Below are positions 48,963 to 57,298 of a DNA stretch of 64,000 bases, piece after piece (position 1 is the first letter of the stretch; each line of letters opens with the position of its first letter). The stretch covers positions 62,001 through 126,000 of the forward strand of contig JAMOUQ010000004.1 of the NCBI GenBank assembly GCA_027068085.1, written 5' to 3'. A model generated the notes under the pieces. It made no database searches, was not told where the DNA came from, and worked only from the letters and a program-made list of their open reading frames with translations. The stretch is from Desulfobacteraceae bacterium. Its GTDB lineage: Bacteria; Desulfobacterota; Desulfobacteria; Desulfobacterales; Desulfosarcinaceae. The translations under genes were made by a program, and so were the position numbers.

Positions 48963-50249
48963 ATGGCGAACAAAGATTATGCTCCGCAGAGCCCCCTTTA
49001 TCAAAGGATTGCGGCCGAGATCGCTTCCCAGATCGATACCGGCAGGTACAAGCCCGGCCAGAGGATACCTTCGATCCGCCATTATGCCGCCATCTTCGGA
49101 TGCAACAAGCTGACGGTCCAGAAAGCCTTTTCCCTTTTGAAGCGCCGGGGGATAATCGAAAACCGGGTCGGAAGCGGTTCCTATGTCCGCTATCCTGAAA
49201 AGCTGGGCTCTGCCGGGGAGGTGTTCGACTTCAAGACCGATTATCTGGAAGTCGGTTTTTTCCCTTACCGCCGGGTTCAGGAAATCTACAACGAACTTTT
49301 TGCCGGCGAGAAGGCTCAGGCCCTGGCACCGGTGGAAGTCAAGGGGGACCCCGGGCTGATCAAGACCCTCAGCCGCCTGTATCATGTTCCGGCCGACAGA
49401 ATGATCATCATTTCCGGCGCCCAGCAGGGCCTGGACCTGATAGCCAAGATTTATTCTTTCCGGATAGCCGATACGATTCTGTTCGAAGATCCGACCTATC
49501 CGGGTGCCATCAGCCTTTTCAAGGCCAGGCATTTCGTGCCTTTCAAATCCGGCGGTCCCAGCCTGGAGGCCCTGGACCGGAAGCTTGGCGGCAAAATAAG
49601 GCTTTTCTACACCATGCCGGCCGTCCACAACCCCACCGGCAGAAGTTACAGCCGCCGTACAAGGGATGCCGTGGCAGACCGGGCCAGGAAATACGGCTTC
49701 TACATCATAGAGGACGATTATCTGTCCGAGTTCGCCGATGATTCCCTGCCAAGGTTCCTTGATCTGGTGCCCGAAAACACCATCTATATAAAGTCACTTT
49801 CCCAAACAACCGCCGCCGGCCTGCGCCTCGGCTTCATGGTGGTCCCCCGGGAGATCTACGACAAGATCCTTTACGCCAAATTCACCTCGGATATCGCCTC
49901 CAACGGGCTGGTGCAGAAGTTTTTCGCCCGCTTCATTTCCCAGGGCCATTACCGGGAGCACATGGCAGCCATGGCCGACAAGGTGGCTTGCCGCAAGAAA
50001 AGACTTACGCAACTCATTGCGGAGTTTGATTTCCTGGAATGCGACTCAGACAGGCAACGGGGTTACAGCCTTTGGGTCAGGGCCGGCCGGGACATGGCCG
50101 TCGACAATGCTCCCTGGCGGTGGGGAAGCGATTTTTCCTTTGATCCGAAGTACCGTTGCTATTTCCGGCTCTCTTTCATGCACCTGCGGGACGGACATTT
50201 CCGGCAGGCCCTGGATTACCTGCGCCGGCTGTTCAAGTATCTTCGATGA
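48963..50249 (+). CDS. MocR/GntR-type regulator with aminotransferase-like domain lacking the PLP lysine
   Basis: A 428-residue GntR-HTH plus fold-type I aminotransferase fusion. Residues 1-75 are the winged helix (YQRIAAEIASQIDTGRYKPG, FGCNKLTVQKAFSLLKRRG). The aminotransferase domain has ISGAQQGLDLIAKI, the NPTG box (VHNPTGRSYS) and the cofactor Asp in IIEDDYLSEF. At the Schiff-base position, where relatives have SFSK, this protein has SLSQ: Gln281 is encoded by CAA (49803-49805), one base from AAA. Later Arg residues (GYSLWVRAG, FRLSFMHL) are intact. It may bind PLP non-covalently or another ligand. A TATAAT lies at 48934-48939. No adjacent target gene is obvious. Confidence 0.87.
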   Translation: MANKDYAPQSPLYQRIAAEIASQIDTGRYKPGQRIPSIRHYAAIFGCNKLTVQKAFSLLKRRGIIENRVGSGSYVRYPEKLGSAGEVFDFKTDYLEVGFFPYRRVQEIYNELFAGEKAQALAPVEVKGDPGLIKTLSRLYHVPADRMIIISGAQQGLDLIAKIYSFRIADTILFEDPTYPGAISLFKARHFVPFKSGGPSLEALDRKLGGKIRLFYTMPAVHNPTGRSYSRRTRDAVADRARKYGFYIIEDDYLSEFADDSLPRFLDLVPENTIYIKSLSQTTAAGLRLGFMVVPREIYDKILYAKFTSDIASNGLVQKFFARFISQGHYREHMAAMADKVACRKKRLTQLIAEFDFLECDSDRQRGYSLWVRAGRDMAVDNAPWRWGSDFSFDPKYRCYFRLSFMHLRDGHFRQALDYLRRLFKYLR

Positions 50250-50290
50250 TGCCGAAGGCGTAAGAAGTTCGTTCCGGGCAGGACCCGGGC

Positions 50291-51145
50291 TCAGGGTGTT
50301 ATCGGAGTCCGTGCATCGCGGCTCCATTTGAAGGCCAGGACAGCGCCGGCCATGATCATGGCAAGACACAGCAGCTGACCCATGGAGAAAAAGAGCCAGA
50401 CGAATCCGAGCTGCCGGTCCGGTTCACGGAAAAACTCTATGCAGAATCTTACCGTGCCGTAGCCGATCAGGTATAAGGGCAGCATCATTCCGGAAGGCAT
50501 TTTCCTGTTGCGCAGGCTCCAGAGGATTGCAAAGAGCACCAGACCCTCGAAGAGAGCTTCGTAGAGCTGGGACGGATGTCTCAGATGATGGCCGGGAGCA
50601 TTGGGGAAGTACATGCCCCAGGGCACGTCGGTTATCCTGCCCCACAGTTCGCCGTTGATAAAGTTTCCTATTCGTCCGAAAGTATAACCGGCCGGGATGG
50701 CCGGAATCAGCAGGTCGGCAAGCTGGCGGAAATCGAGGCGATACTTGCGGATATACAGCCACGCCCCTCCAATGGTGCACAGCAGGCCCCCGTGGTATGA
50801 CATGCCGGATATGCCCACGAAACGGATTCCGTCTTCAAATTCGAAGGGGAGCAAAATTTCCAGGGGGTGGTCGATGTAGTAATCCAGATTGTAGAAAAGT
50901 ACGTAACCCAGACGGGCTCCTATGATGAGTCCGATTATCATGTAGGTCATCAGGCCCTGAACATGGTCTATGGAGACCTGAAATTTTTTTTCGCTCTTGA
51001 GCCGGTAGGATACGAGCAGGTAGGTGGTGAAGAAGGCCGCGATATACATCAGCCCGTAGTACTGGAGCTTGAAGTTGCCGATCTGAAATATCACCGGATC
51101 GAGCTTTTCGGGAAGATGTTGCCACGCTTGAAGCAAACCTGTCAT
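50291..51145 (-). CDS. lgt: Prolipoprotein diacylglyceryl transferase
   Basis: A 284-residue inner-membrane enzyme transferring diacylglycerol to the lipobox cysteine of prolipoproteins. Seven membrane segments, the signature GRIGNFINGELWGR, SYHGGLL with the catalytic-site His, and HPSQLYEALFEGL. Length is normal. It lies 39 bases behind the hybrid kinase gene and may be co-transcribed with it. The predicted lipoprotein at 28135 is one client. Confidence 0.95.
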   Translation of the reverse strand: MTGLLQAWQHLPEKLDPVIFQIGNFKLQYYGLMYIAAFFTTYLLVSYRLKSEKKFQVSIDHVQGLMTYMIIGLIIGARLGYVLFYNLDYYIDHPLEILLPFEFEDGIRFVGISGMSYHGGLLCTIGGAWLYIRKYRLDFRQLADLLIPAIPAGYTFGRIGNFINGELWGRITDVPWGMYFPNAPGHHLRHPSQLYEALFEGLVLFAILWSLRNRKMPSGMMLPLYLIGYGTVRFCIEFFREPDRQLGFVWLFFSMGQLLCLAMIMAGAVLAFKWSRDARTPITP

Positions 51146-51184
51146 GGAACCCCGCTTGGAAAACCGGCCTGTATTTGGCCGTCC

Positions 51185-53191
51185 TTACTGGTTTAGGTTG
51201 TCGTTATCGGTAAAGGCACGCTGAACTATCCGATTCAGGCTGTCGATGTCAAATGGTTTTTGGATAAAGTCCGTGCCTCCCGTGGTCAGCAGTGTGGCTG
51301 CCCGTCCCTGCCGGTCGTATCCGCTGGCCAGGACGATCTTGATGTCGGGATTCATTTCACGCAGGGCATGAAAAACATCCTCTCCGCTTATCTGGGGCAT
51401 AACCAGGTCAAGGATGACAAGTTTTATTTTGTCCATGTGCTCTTTGAACAAGGCTATGGCCCGCCGGCCGCTGTCTGCCGTCATAACCCGGTAACCGAGG
51501 TCCTGAATTATTTCGGCCATCACGTCCAGAACGGTTTTTTCATCGTCGACCACCATCACGACCGGCCGGCAGCAGCCCGCAACCGGCCTGAAGGTCTCTT
51601 CGGGCCGGGGGGCGGGGCGTTTTTCCGTGGCCGGATGTCTTTTTTCCAAAACCGGCAGAAAGATACTGAATGTGGTACCCCGGCCGGGTGTCGAGTCGAC
51701 TTCGATATGACCGCGGTGCCCTTTGACGATTCCATAGACCGAGGCCAGTCCCAGGCCTGTGCCGCGTCCCATTTCCTTGGTGGTGAAAAACGGTTCGAAG
51801 ATCCGTTTGCAGGTGTCCTCATCCATGCCCGCGCCGGTGTCGGTCACGTCGAGCCGAATGTGGTTGTTGCCGGGAGAAAGGAAACGGCTTTCTTTGGACC
51901 CGGCGGCGATGTTGGTGGTTTTGAGAACGATCCTGCCGCCTTCCGGCATGGCGTCGGCCGCATTTATCAGCAGGTTGAAGAGCATCTGCTCCATTTGTCC
52001 CTGGTCGGCCTCGATCGAATCAAGCTCGGAGGACAAGTCATATTCGATCATTATATCTTTTCTGGTGGCTCCCAGGGTGCCGGCAACTTCCATGATCAGG
52101 GAGTGAAGGTTCACTTCCTGAAGGCTGTAACGCCCTCCCCGGGCGTAGCCAAGAAGCTGGGAAGTCAGCTTCGAGCCGCTGAAGACCAGGGTCTCGATTG
52201 TTCGCAGCTTCTTGATGACCGGGTTATCCGGCTCCAGCTCCAGCAATGCCAGCGAAAGGTTGCCCTGGATGCCCATGAGCAGGTTGTTGAAGTTGTGGGC
52301 TATACCGCCGGCCAGCGTTCCGATCGATTCAAGCTTCTGGATGGCCTGGAGCTTTTTCTCCAGTTCACGCTGCATCGTGATGTCCCTGATGAAACAGAGC
52401 ACCGCCGGCTGGTCTTCCCACTTTATGGAAACCGCTTTCATGTCCACATGCCGCGGCTGCCCGCTGACAGTCAGCAGGCGGCAGTTGACGGATGAAGATT
52501 CCACAAGGTTTGCCATCTGTTGCTCGTAAATCTGTTTCAGGTGCAAAAGGTCCTCGGGATGAACGAAAGACCAAATGTCGGTGTTCAGGAGCAGCTCGGG
52601 ATCGATTTCGGCCATTTCCCCGGCCACGGGATTGGCGAACCGGATTATCTCATCCTGGATGACGATGATGGCGTCTTTGGCGTTTTCAACGAGCTGGCGG
52701 TATTTTTCCTCCGAGATGCGCAGGGCCTCTTCGGCCTTTTTGCGTTCGGTGATGTCCACCAGTACACCCTGAACGCCGGCGACTTTTCCGTTTTCGATCA
52801 CAGGGCGGGCGCTGGTCCGGAACCATTTTATTTTGCCCGTCTTGGTTATGAAGCGATATTCGCTGGCTTCGGTTGCGCCTTCCAGGGATTTCAGAAAGCG
52901 GCTCATCCGTTCCTGCCGATCCTCCGGGTGAACGAATTCGACGAAATTTGAACCCACGATCTCGCTGGGTGTGTATTCGCTGACCGCTTTGACGTTTGGG
53001 CTGACGTAAGTGATCGTCGCGTTGGCATCGGTGGCGTAGATCACGTCGTTCAGGTTTTCGACCAGCCCGCGATAGGTTTCAAGGTTGCGCCTGAGCCAGT
53101 GGTTTTTTTGTCGTTCTTTTGCCAAAGCGATCTCCAGGGCGGCAATTTTGTGCTGAGGATCCTTTTTGTCTGATTTTTTGGACTGCTCCAT
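51185..53191 (-). CDS. Hybrid sensor kinase (PAS-PAS-HisKA-HATPase-REC)
   Basis: A soluble 668-residue kinase. An N-terminal coiled coil is followed by PAS 1 (about 45-165, [21 protein letters not shown]), PAS 2 (about 165-280, [18 protein letters not shown]), HisKA with [18 protein letters not shown] (His about 301), HATPase with [19 protein letters not shown] and [11 protein letters not shown], and a C-terminal receiver with phospho-Asp in [13 protein letters not shown]. No membrane segment and no adjacent response regulator with output domain, so its target is unknown. Confidence 0.92.
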   Translation of the reverse strand: MEQSKKSDKKDPQHKIAALEIALAKERQKNHWLRRNLETYRGLVENLNDVIYATDANATITYVSPNVKAVSEYTPSEIVGSNFVEFVHPEDRQERMSRFLKSLEGATEASEYRFITKTGKIKWFRTSARPVIENGKVAGVQGVLVDITERKKAEEALRISEEKYRQLVENAKDAIIVIQDEIIRFANPVAGEMAEIDPELLLNTDIWSFVHPEDLLHLKQIYEQQMANLVESSSVNCRLLTVSGQPRHVDMKAVSIKWEDQPAVLCFIRDITMQRELEKKLQAIQKLESIGTLAGGIAHNFNNLLMGIQGNLSLALLELEPDNPVIKKLRTIETLVFSGSKLTSQLLGYARGGRYSLQEVNLHSLIMEVAGTLGATRKDIMIEYDLSSELDSIEADQGQMEQMLFNLLINAADAMPEGGRIVLKTTNIAAGSKESRFLSPGNNHIRLDVTDTGAGMDEDTCKRIFEPFFTTKEMGRGTGLGLASVYGIVKGHRGHIEVDSTPGRGTTFSIFLPVLEKRHPATEKRPAPRPEETFRPVAGCCRPVVMVVDDEKTVLDVMAEIIQDLGYRVMTADSGRRAIALFKEHMDKIKLVILDLVMPQISGEDVFHALREMNPDIKIVLASGYDRQGRAATLLTTGGTDFIQKPFDIDSLNRIVQRAFTDNDNLNQ

Positions 53192-54374
53192 CTGTTTCTC
53201 CGGTTTGCAGGTCCGGATCTGTTTTGCCTGTCGTCCTCGTTATCGTCGCGGCCCCTGGGGACGATGCGGCCTCCATCCGCCGGTCCTGGTTGGTAACAAA
53301 AGCCGGTCACTCGCCCGAGCTCAAGACCGCAGGCTTTTTTTGCTTTTGCTAAGCAATTAAATTGGCTGGAGAATACGTGCTGGCTTAATTCTTATCCCAC
53401 CAGGACCGAGTTTGTCAATCCGGCCGTAGCCTTTCCGGTAAGGATTTCGGTTTTTATTCATTGCCGGCCGGTGGGCGAAAGAGCAGCCGGAACCTGACGA
53501 TAGGCCGGAAAGGAGTGTCTGAAAAATGTCAAATCATTGTATTGAATTGTGCACAAAATTTAAGAGGCGCAACAGCCGGCAGAATGAATCGGGACAAAAA
53601 TTATCGCTTTTTCGACATGATCCGGGTGCGGTCAGGCAGAGAGGCGATTGGGAGGATATGCGGATAACTCCATGTAATTCAGCTGAAAAAAGATTTGGCA
53701 GCTTTTTTGATGTCAGGACTTTGGTCACGATTTTTTTGCCGGTTTCAAATTTGGCATTTTAGTTGCAGAATGATGACGTTCAACTGACGACAGCTTTTAC
53801 CACGGGTGGGGTTTTGCCTGGGCGGCTGACACCTGCAGATTGCTTAAAGCGAATTGGCTCCTATCTAATAAACACGGGATATTTACAGGTGCGGCTAAGG
53901 CGATAATGTCGGATTTGGCAACGATTGCGGCGAACACAGGTCAATTAGCTTTATGCAATTAGGCAATGCAGGTGATTCAGCCGCCCAGGCAAGACCCCAC
54001 TTCCTTTTTCCCTCCCGAAATTCTGAATAAGCTCTTGTGGACATCTCCACCATGCTTGTGGTATGAAGTTTCTTTCCGGCCGGTGACAGCTGCTTTGAAA
54101 CCGGCTGCAGCCTGTTCGGGTGCCGGTGCAACGTTTTGTTCCGGCGGGGCTGACAGCGTTTGCGTTCAGGCGGCCCGGGCAGCCGATGCTCCGGCAGGAA
54201 AGTGGTGTTCGATTGTTTTTTTGGGGGGAAACAGCATGTTTTTGCCCGCGGTAAGAACTTAAACGTTCGGAGCCCTGCCGGTCTCCGTTTTTAATTGTTC
54301 CCGTTACGCGGGCCGATTAAGACCACCCTCTTTTGGGGCCGGCAGTTTACTTACAGCAATAGGAGGTTGCAGCG
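53192..54374. other. Long AT-richer intergenic region, about 1.18 kb, no confident gene
   Basis: Between the divergent hybrid kinase and thiolase genes. It includes a copy of the 17-mer shared with 2563-2579 (53225-53241), a stretch of lower GC (about 53500-53960), and short ORFs such as 53526-53762 (78 codons, ribosome site AAAGGAG at a loose distance) and one on the minus strand at 53895-54131; none has a recognisable protein sequence. A -24/-12-like promoter lies at 53752. Confidence 0.5.
53752..53767 (+). promoter_or_regulatory. Sigma-54-like promoter in the long intergenic region
   Basis: TGGCATTTTAGTTGCA, with GG-N10-GC spacing and consensus-like TGGCA and TTGCA elements. The next annotated gene on this strand (thiolase) is about 600 bases downstream, so it may drive an untranslated leader, a small RNA or a missed small gene. 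Confidence 0.55.
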
Positions 54375-55661
54375 ATGAAGCAGGTGGTAATAGTTTCCGG
54401 GGCACGCACGGCGGTCGGGGCCTTCGGCGGATCATTGAAGACCGTATCCAGCGTCGAGCTGGGGGCCCTGGTGATCCGGGCGGCCATTTCCAGAGCCGGC
54501 CTGAAACCTGTTCCAAGCCAGTTGATGATTTCAGTGGCGCCTGACAAGCTGAAGAACCAGGGCCGCGTGGAGCTGGAACAAAAGGCGTACCAGTGGGACG
54601 AGGCAGCCGCGGACGTGACCGTCGACGAGGTCATAATGGGCAACGTCCTGCAGGCCTGCCAGGGGCAGAATCCCGGACGGCAGGCCATGATCAAGGCCGG
54701 GGTTCCCAAGGAAACGCCGGCCTTTACGATCAACAAGGTCTGCGGTTCCGGTCTGAAGGCCATCGCCCTGGGGGCCTCTGCCATCATGACGGGAGAAGCC
54801 GAGGTGGTCGTTGCCGGCGGACAGGAAAACATGAGCATGGCTCCCATGGCCCTGCCCAAGGCAAGATGGGGCCACCGGATGGAGCTGACCGGCGTGGGAG
54901 ATATTTACGACCTGATGGTTTACGATGGCCTGTATGAGATCTTTTACGGCTACCACATGGGGTTGACAGCCGAAAACATTGCCGAGCTTTATGGAATAAG
55001 CCGCCGGCAGCAGGACGAACTGGGGGTTTTGAGCCACAAGCGGGCCATGGAAGCCATCGAAAAGGGCTATTTCGACCGGGAAATAGTGCCGGTAACGATC
55101 AAGTCCCGCAAGGGCGACAAGATTTTCAGCCGCGATGAGCGCCCCATGGATACCAGTATGGAGAAAATGGCCAAGCTGCGGCCGGCTTTCAAAAAAGACG
55201 GTACGGTTACGGCCGGCAACGCTTCAGGCATTAACGACGGCGCGGCCGCGGTGGTTCTTATGAGCGCCGAAAAGGCTCAGGAGCTCGGCCTGGAGCCCAT
55301 GGCGAAGATCAAAGCTTTCGCCTCCGGCGGGGTCGATCCGGCCTATATGGGCCTGGGACCGGTACCTGCTGTCCGCAAGGTCCTGAAAGCCACCGGGATG
55401 TCGGTCGATGACCTGGATATGATAGAATTGAACGAAGCGTTTGCCGCCCAGGCCATAGGTTGCATGCTGGAACTTGGTATCGACATTGAGAAGCCGAACC
55501 AGGCCGGCAGCGGTATTTCCCTGGGGCATCCCATCGGGGCCACGGGTGCCCGCCAGATGGTCACCGCCATACATCTCATGCAGCGCGCCGGTTATGGTAC
55601 CGGCCTTATAAGTATGTGCATCGGCGGTGGTATGGGAATGGCCATGATCATCGAACGATAG
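54375..55661 (+). CDS. Acetyl-CoA acetyltransferase (thiolase II)
   Basis: A 428-residue thiolase joining two acetyl-CoA to acetoacetyl-CoA or cleaving 3-ketoacyl-CoA. Catalytic Cys in INKVCGSGLKAIALG (about residue 122), His in GHPIGATGARQ and the second Cys in MCIGGGMGMA. Between residues about 44 and 80 there is an insertion of some 35 residues (KPVPSQLMISVAPDKLKNQG, then a Glu-rich stretch) relative to typical thiolases, where IDEVIMGNV would directly follow AGLKP. It is preceded by AGGAGG and followed by a strong terminator. No other beta-oxidation gene is adjacent. Confidence 0.93.
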   Translation: MKQVVIVSGARTAVGAFGGSLKTVSSVELGALVIRAAISRAGLKPVPSQLMISVAPDKLKNQGRVELEQKAYQWDEAAADVTVDEVIMGNVLQACQGQNPGRQAMIKAGVPKETPAFTINKVCGSGLKAIALGASAIMTGEAEVVVAGGQENMSMAPMALPKARWGHRMELTGVGDIYDLMVYDGLYEIFYGYHMGLTAENIAELYGISRRQQDELGVLSHKRAMEAIEKGYFDREIVPVTIKSRKGDKIFSRDERPMDTSMEKMAKLRPAFKKDGTVTAGNASGINDGAAAVVLMSAEKAQELGLEPMAKIKAFASGGVDPAYMGLGPVPAVRKVLKATGMSVDDLDMIELNEAFAAQAIGCMLELGIDIEKPNQAGSGISLGHPIGATGARQMVTAIHLMQRAGYGTGLISMCIGGGMGMAMIIER

Positions 55662-55673
55662 ATGCCGGGACGG

Positions 55674-55720
55674 CCTGCCCCGGCCTTGCGGATGGACGAT
55701 AAGCGGCCGGGGCGGGTTTG
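55674..55720 (+). terminator. Terminator after thiolase
   Basis: CCTGCCCCGGCC (55674-55685) pairs with GGCCGGGGCGGG (55705-55716; one G-T pair), followed by TTTGTGTATTTTTT. Confidence 0.8.
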
Positions 55721-55820
55721 TGTATTTTTTTCTTTACTTTTTAGTTAGTTACTGATATCCAAGTGTATCCTGGCAGACAAGGGCCGTGAATGGTTAATAT
55801 ATTGGTAAGGGGTTGTAATC

Positions 55821-55976
55821 ATGGAGATTAGTAGGCGTATAGGAATTCTGGTCTTTTTCGGAGTGCCCGCCATCATAGGTGGAGGTATCGTCTATGCCCT
55901 GCTGGGCAGCTTGCCGGCCATGTGGGCCTATGAAATCATGCTGGTTGTGCTTGCCGGCGCTTTTGTCAGCCGATAG
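55821..55976 (+). CDS. 51-residue two-span membrane protein
   Basis: A short ORF between two terminators. It starts MEISRRIGILVFFGVPAIIG and is almost wholly hydrophobic, with two membrane segments (about 7-27 and 33-50) and ends in VSR. AAGGGG lies 9 bases before the ATG. The isolated position with its own hairpin downstream (56010) and upstream (55674) supports a real transcription unit. Function unknown. Confidence 0.6.
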   Translation: MEISRRIGILVFFGVPAIIGGGIVYALLGSLPAMWAYEIMLVVLAGAFVSR

Positions 55977-56009
55977 AGCCGCTGCCCCGGACTTAAGGGC
56001 CTATAGTCG

Positions 56010-56056
56010 ATCCGCGCACTGCCCGATGAAGCGGCGGCAGTAGCGCGGATTTTATT
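56010..56056 (+). terminator. Terminator after the 51-residue membrane protein
   Basis: ATCCGCGCACTGCC (56010-56023) pairs with GGCAGTAGCGCGGAT (56036-56050; one bulged A), followed by TTTATT. Confidence 0.8.
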
Positions 56057-56106
56057 GAGAGGCGGCCGGGCCGCACTTCAACCCGCAAGTCTGGTGAGAG
56101 AATGCT

Positions 56107-57192
56107 ATGAGCGAGAATGTTTCCCGGAATCTGATCTTCTGGTTTTTCGTTCTCTGTTTCCTGGCCTCATTTCTGCTTTTGGGGAAGCTGTTCTACCCAT
56201 TTATTTCGATCCTGGTGATGGCGGCGGTGGTCAGCAGTATTTTTTACCCCCTTTACCGTTATTTCCAGCGTGCCAGGTACGTGGGACCCCATCTGGCTTC
56301 ACTGGTGACCTGCTTTCTGGTTTTCCTGATCCTCTTTATTCCCATAGTCTTTTTTGTCGGCATTCTCACCCAGGAAGCCTACAGCCTGTATCAGACGGCA
56401 AGGGACGCCGGCATCGATGACCAGATCACGGGGATTCTCGATCAGACCCGGATTCTGGACAAAGTAAATACCGTTCTCCAGACCTTCGACATCCAGATAA
56501 CCGGAGAACAGCTCGAAAATTCTATTTCAAAAGCCGGCAAGTCAATCGGATTGTTTCTCTATCAGCAGGCCACGGCTTTTGCCTCCAACATTCTGAGCTT
56601 CGTGGTAAACTTTTTCCTGATGTTGCTCGTTGTCTTTTTTCTCCTTATAGACGGCCAGCGCCTGGTTTCTTTCATAGTCGATCTGTCGCCCCTTCCCAGC
56701 GACCAGGACCGGATACTGATCGACAAGTTCAACGACATGGCCGGTGCGATTCTCATCGGCAATGGCCTGGGAGGACTGATCCAGGGCGTTCTCGGGGGAC
56801 TGGCCTTTTGGTTTCTGAAAATACCCTCGGCCTTTTTGTGGGGAGCTATCATGGGGCTTCTGGCCTTCCTGCCCATCGTGGGGATCGGGGCCGTCTTTGT
56901 CCCGGCCGCAATCTATGTGTTTCTCAAAGGCCGGGTGGCGGCCGGCATCTTCATGATAATCTTCTATCTGTTGCTTTCCGGCGGCATAGAGTACATATTC
57001 AAACCCAAACTGGTGGGACAGCGTGTCAAAATGCATACCTTGATGGTCTTTTTCTCAATTATCGGCGGCTTGAAGGTATTCGGCATCCTGGGCATCATCT
57101 ACGGCCCGTTGATAGTGACGGCCTTTCTCACCCTCACGGAGATCTACAGGGCCAATTACCAGTGGCTCGTGGAGCCGGAACAAAACACCTGA
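56107..57192 (+). CDS. AI-2E family transporter (PerM/YtqL type)
   Basis: A 361-residue inner-membrane protein of the UPF0118 family: about eight membrane segments, an extended hydrophilic stretch (about 80-150), then the family core FVVNFFLMLLVVFFLLIDG, AILIGNGLGGLIQGVLGGLAFWFL, MGLLAFLPIVGIGAVFVP and KLVGQRVKMHTLMVFFSIIGGL. Members are exporters or Na+/H+ antiporter-like proteins; the AI-2 name is not evidence of substrate. Confidence 0.9.
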   Translation: MSENVSRNLIFWFFVLCFLASFLLLGKLFYPFISILVMAAVVSSIFYPLYRYFQRARYVGPHLASLVTCFLVFLILFIPIVFFVGILTQEAYSLYQTARDAGIDDQITGILDQTRILDKVNTVLQTFDIQITGEQLENSISKAGKSIGLFLYQQATAFASNILSFVVNFFLMLLVVFFLLIDGQRLVSFIVDLSPLPSDQDRILIDKFNDMAGAILIGNGLGGLIQGVLGGLAFWFLKIPSAFLWGAIMGLLAFLPIVGIGAVFVPAAIYVFLKGRVAAGIFMIIFYLLLSGGIEYIFKPKLVGQRVKMHTLMVFFSIIGGLKVFGILGIIYGPLIVTAFLTLTEIYRANYQWLVEPEQNT

Positions 57193-57298
57193 ATGACGGC
57201 AGAAAGCCTCGATAGCCGGCGCGGACGGTTTTTCCGGGCTCCGGAACCCGCCGCTGCACGGCCCTGCGGGTTACAGTTGAACGATTCAAGGGAGTAAC

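Noticed and set aside
53526-53762. 78-codon ORF in the long intergenic region
   Set aside because: Loose ribosome site, no family-like sequence, and a competing overlapping frame of similar quality.
53935-53960. A second sigma-54-like element (TTGGCAACGATTGC near 53917-53930)
   Set aside because: GG and GC are only 8 bases apart; the required spacing is 10.
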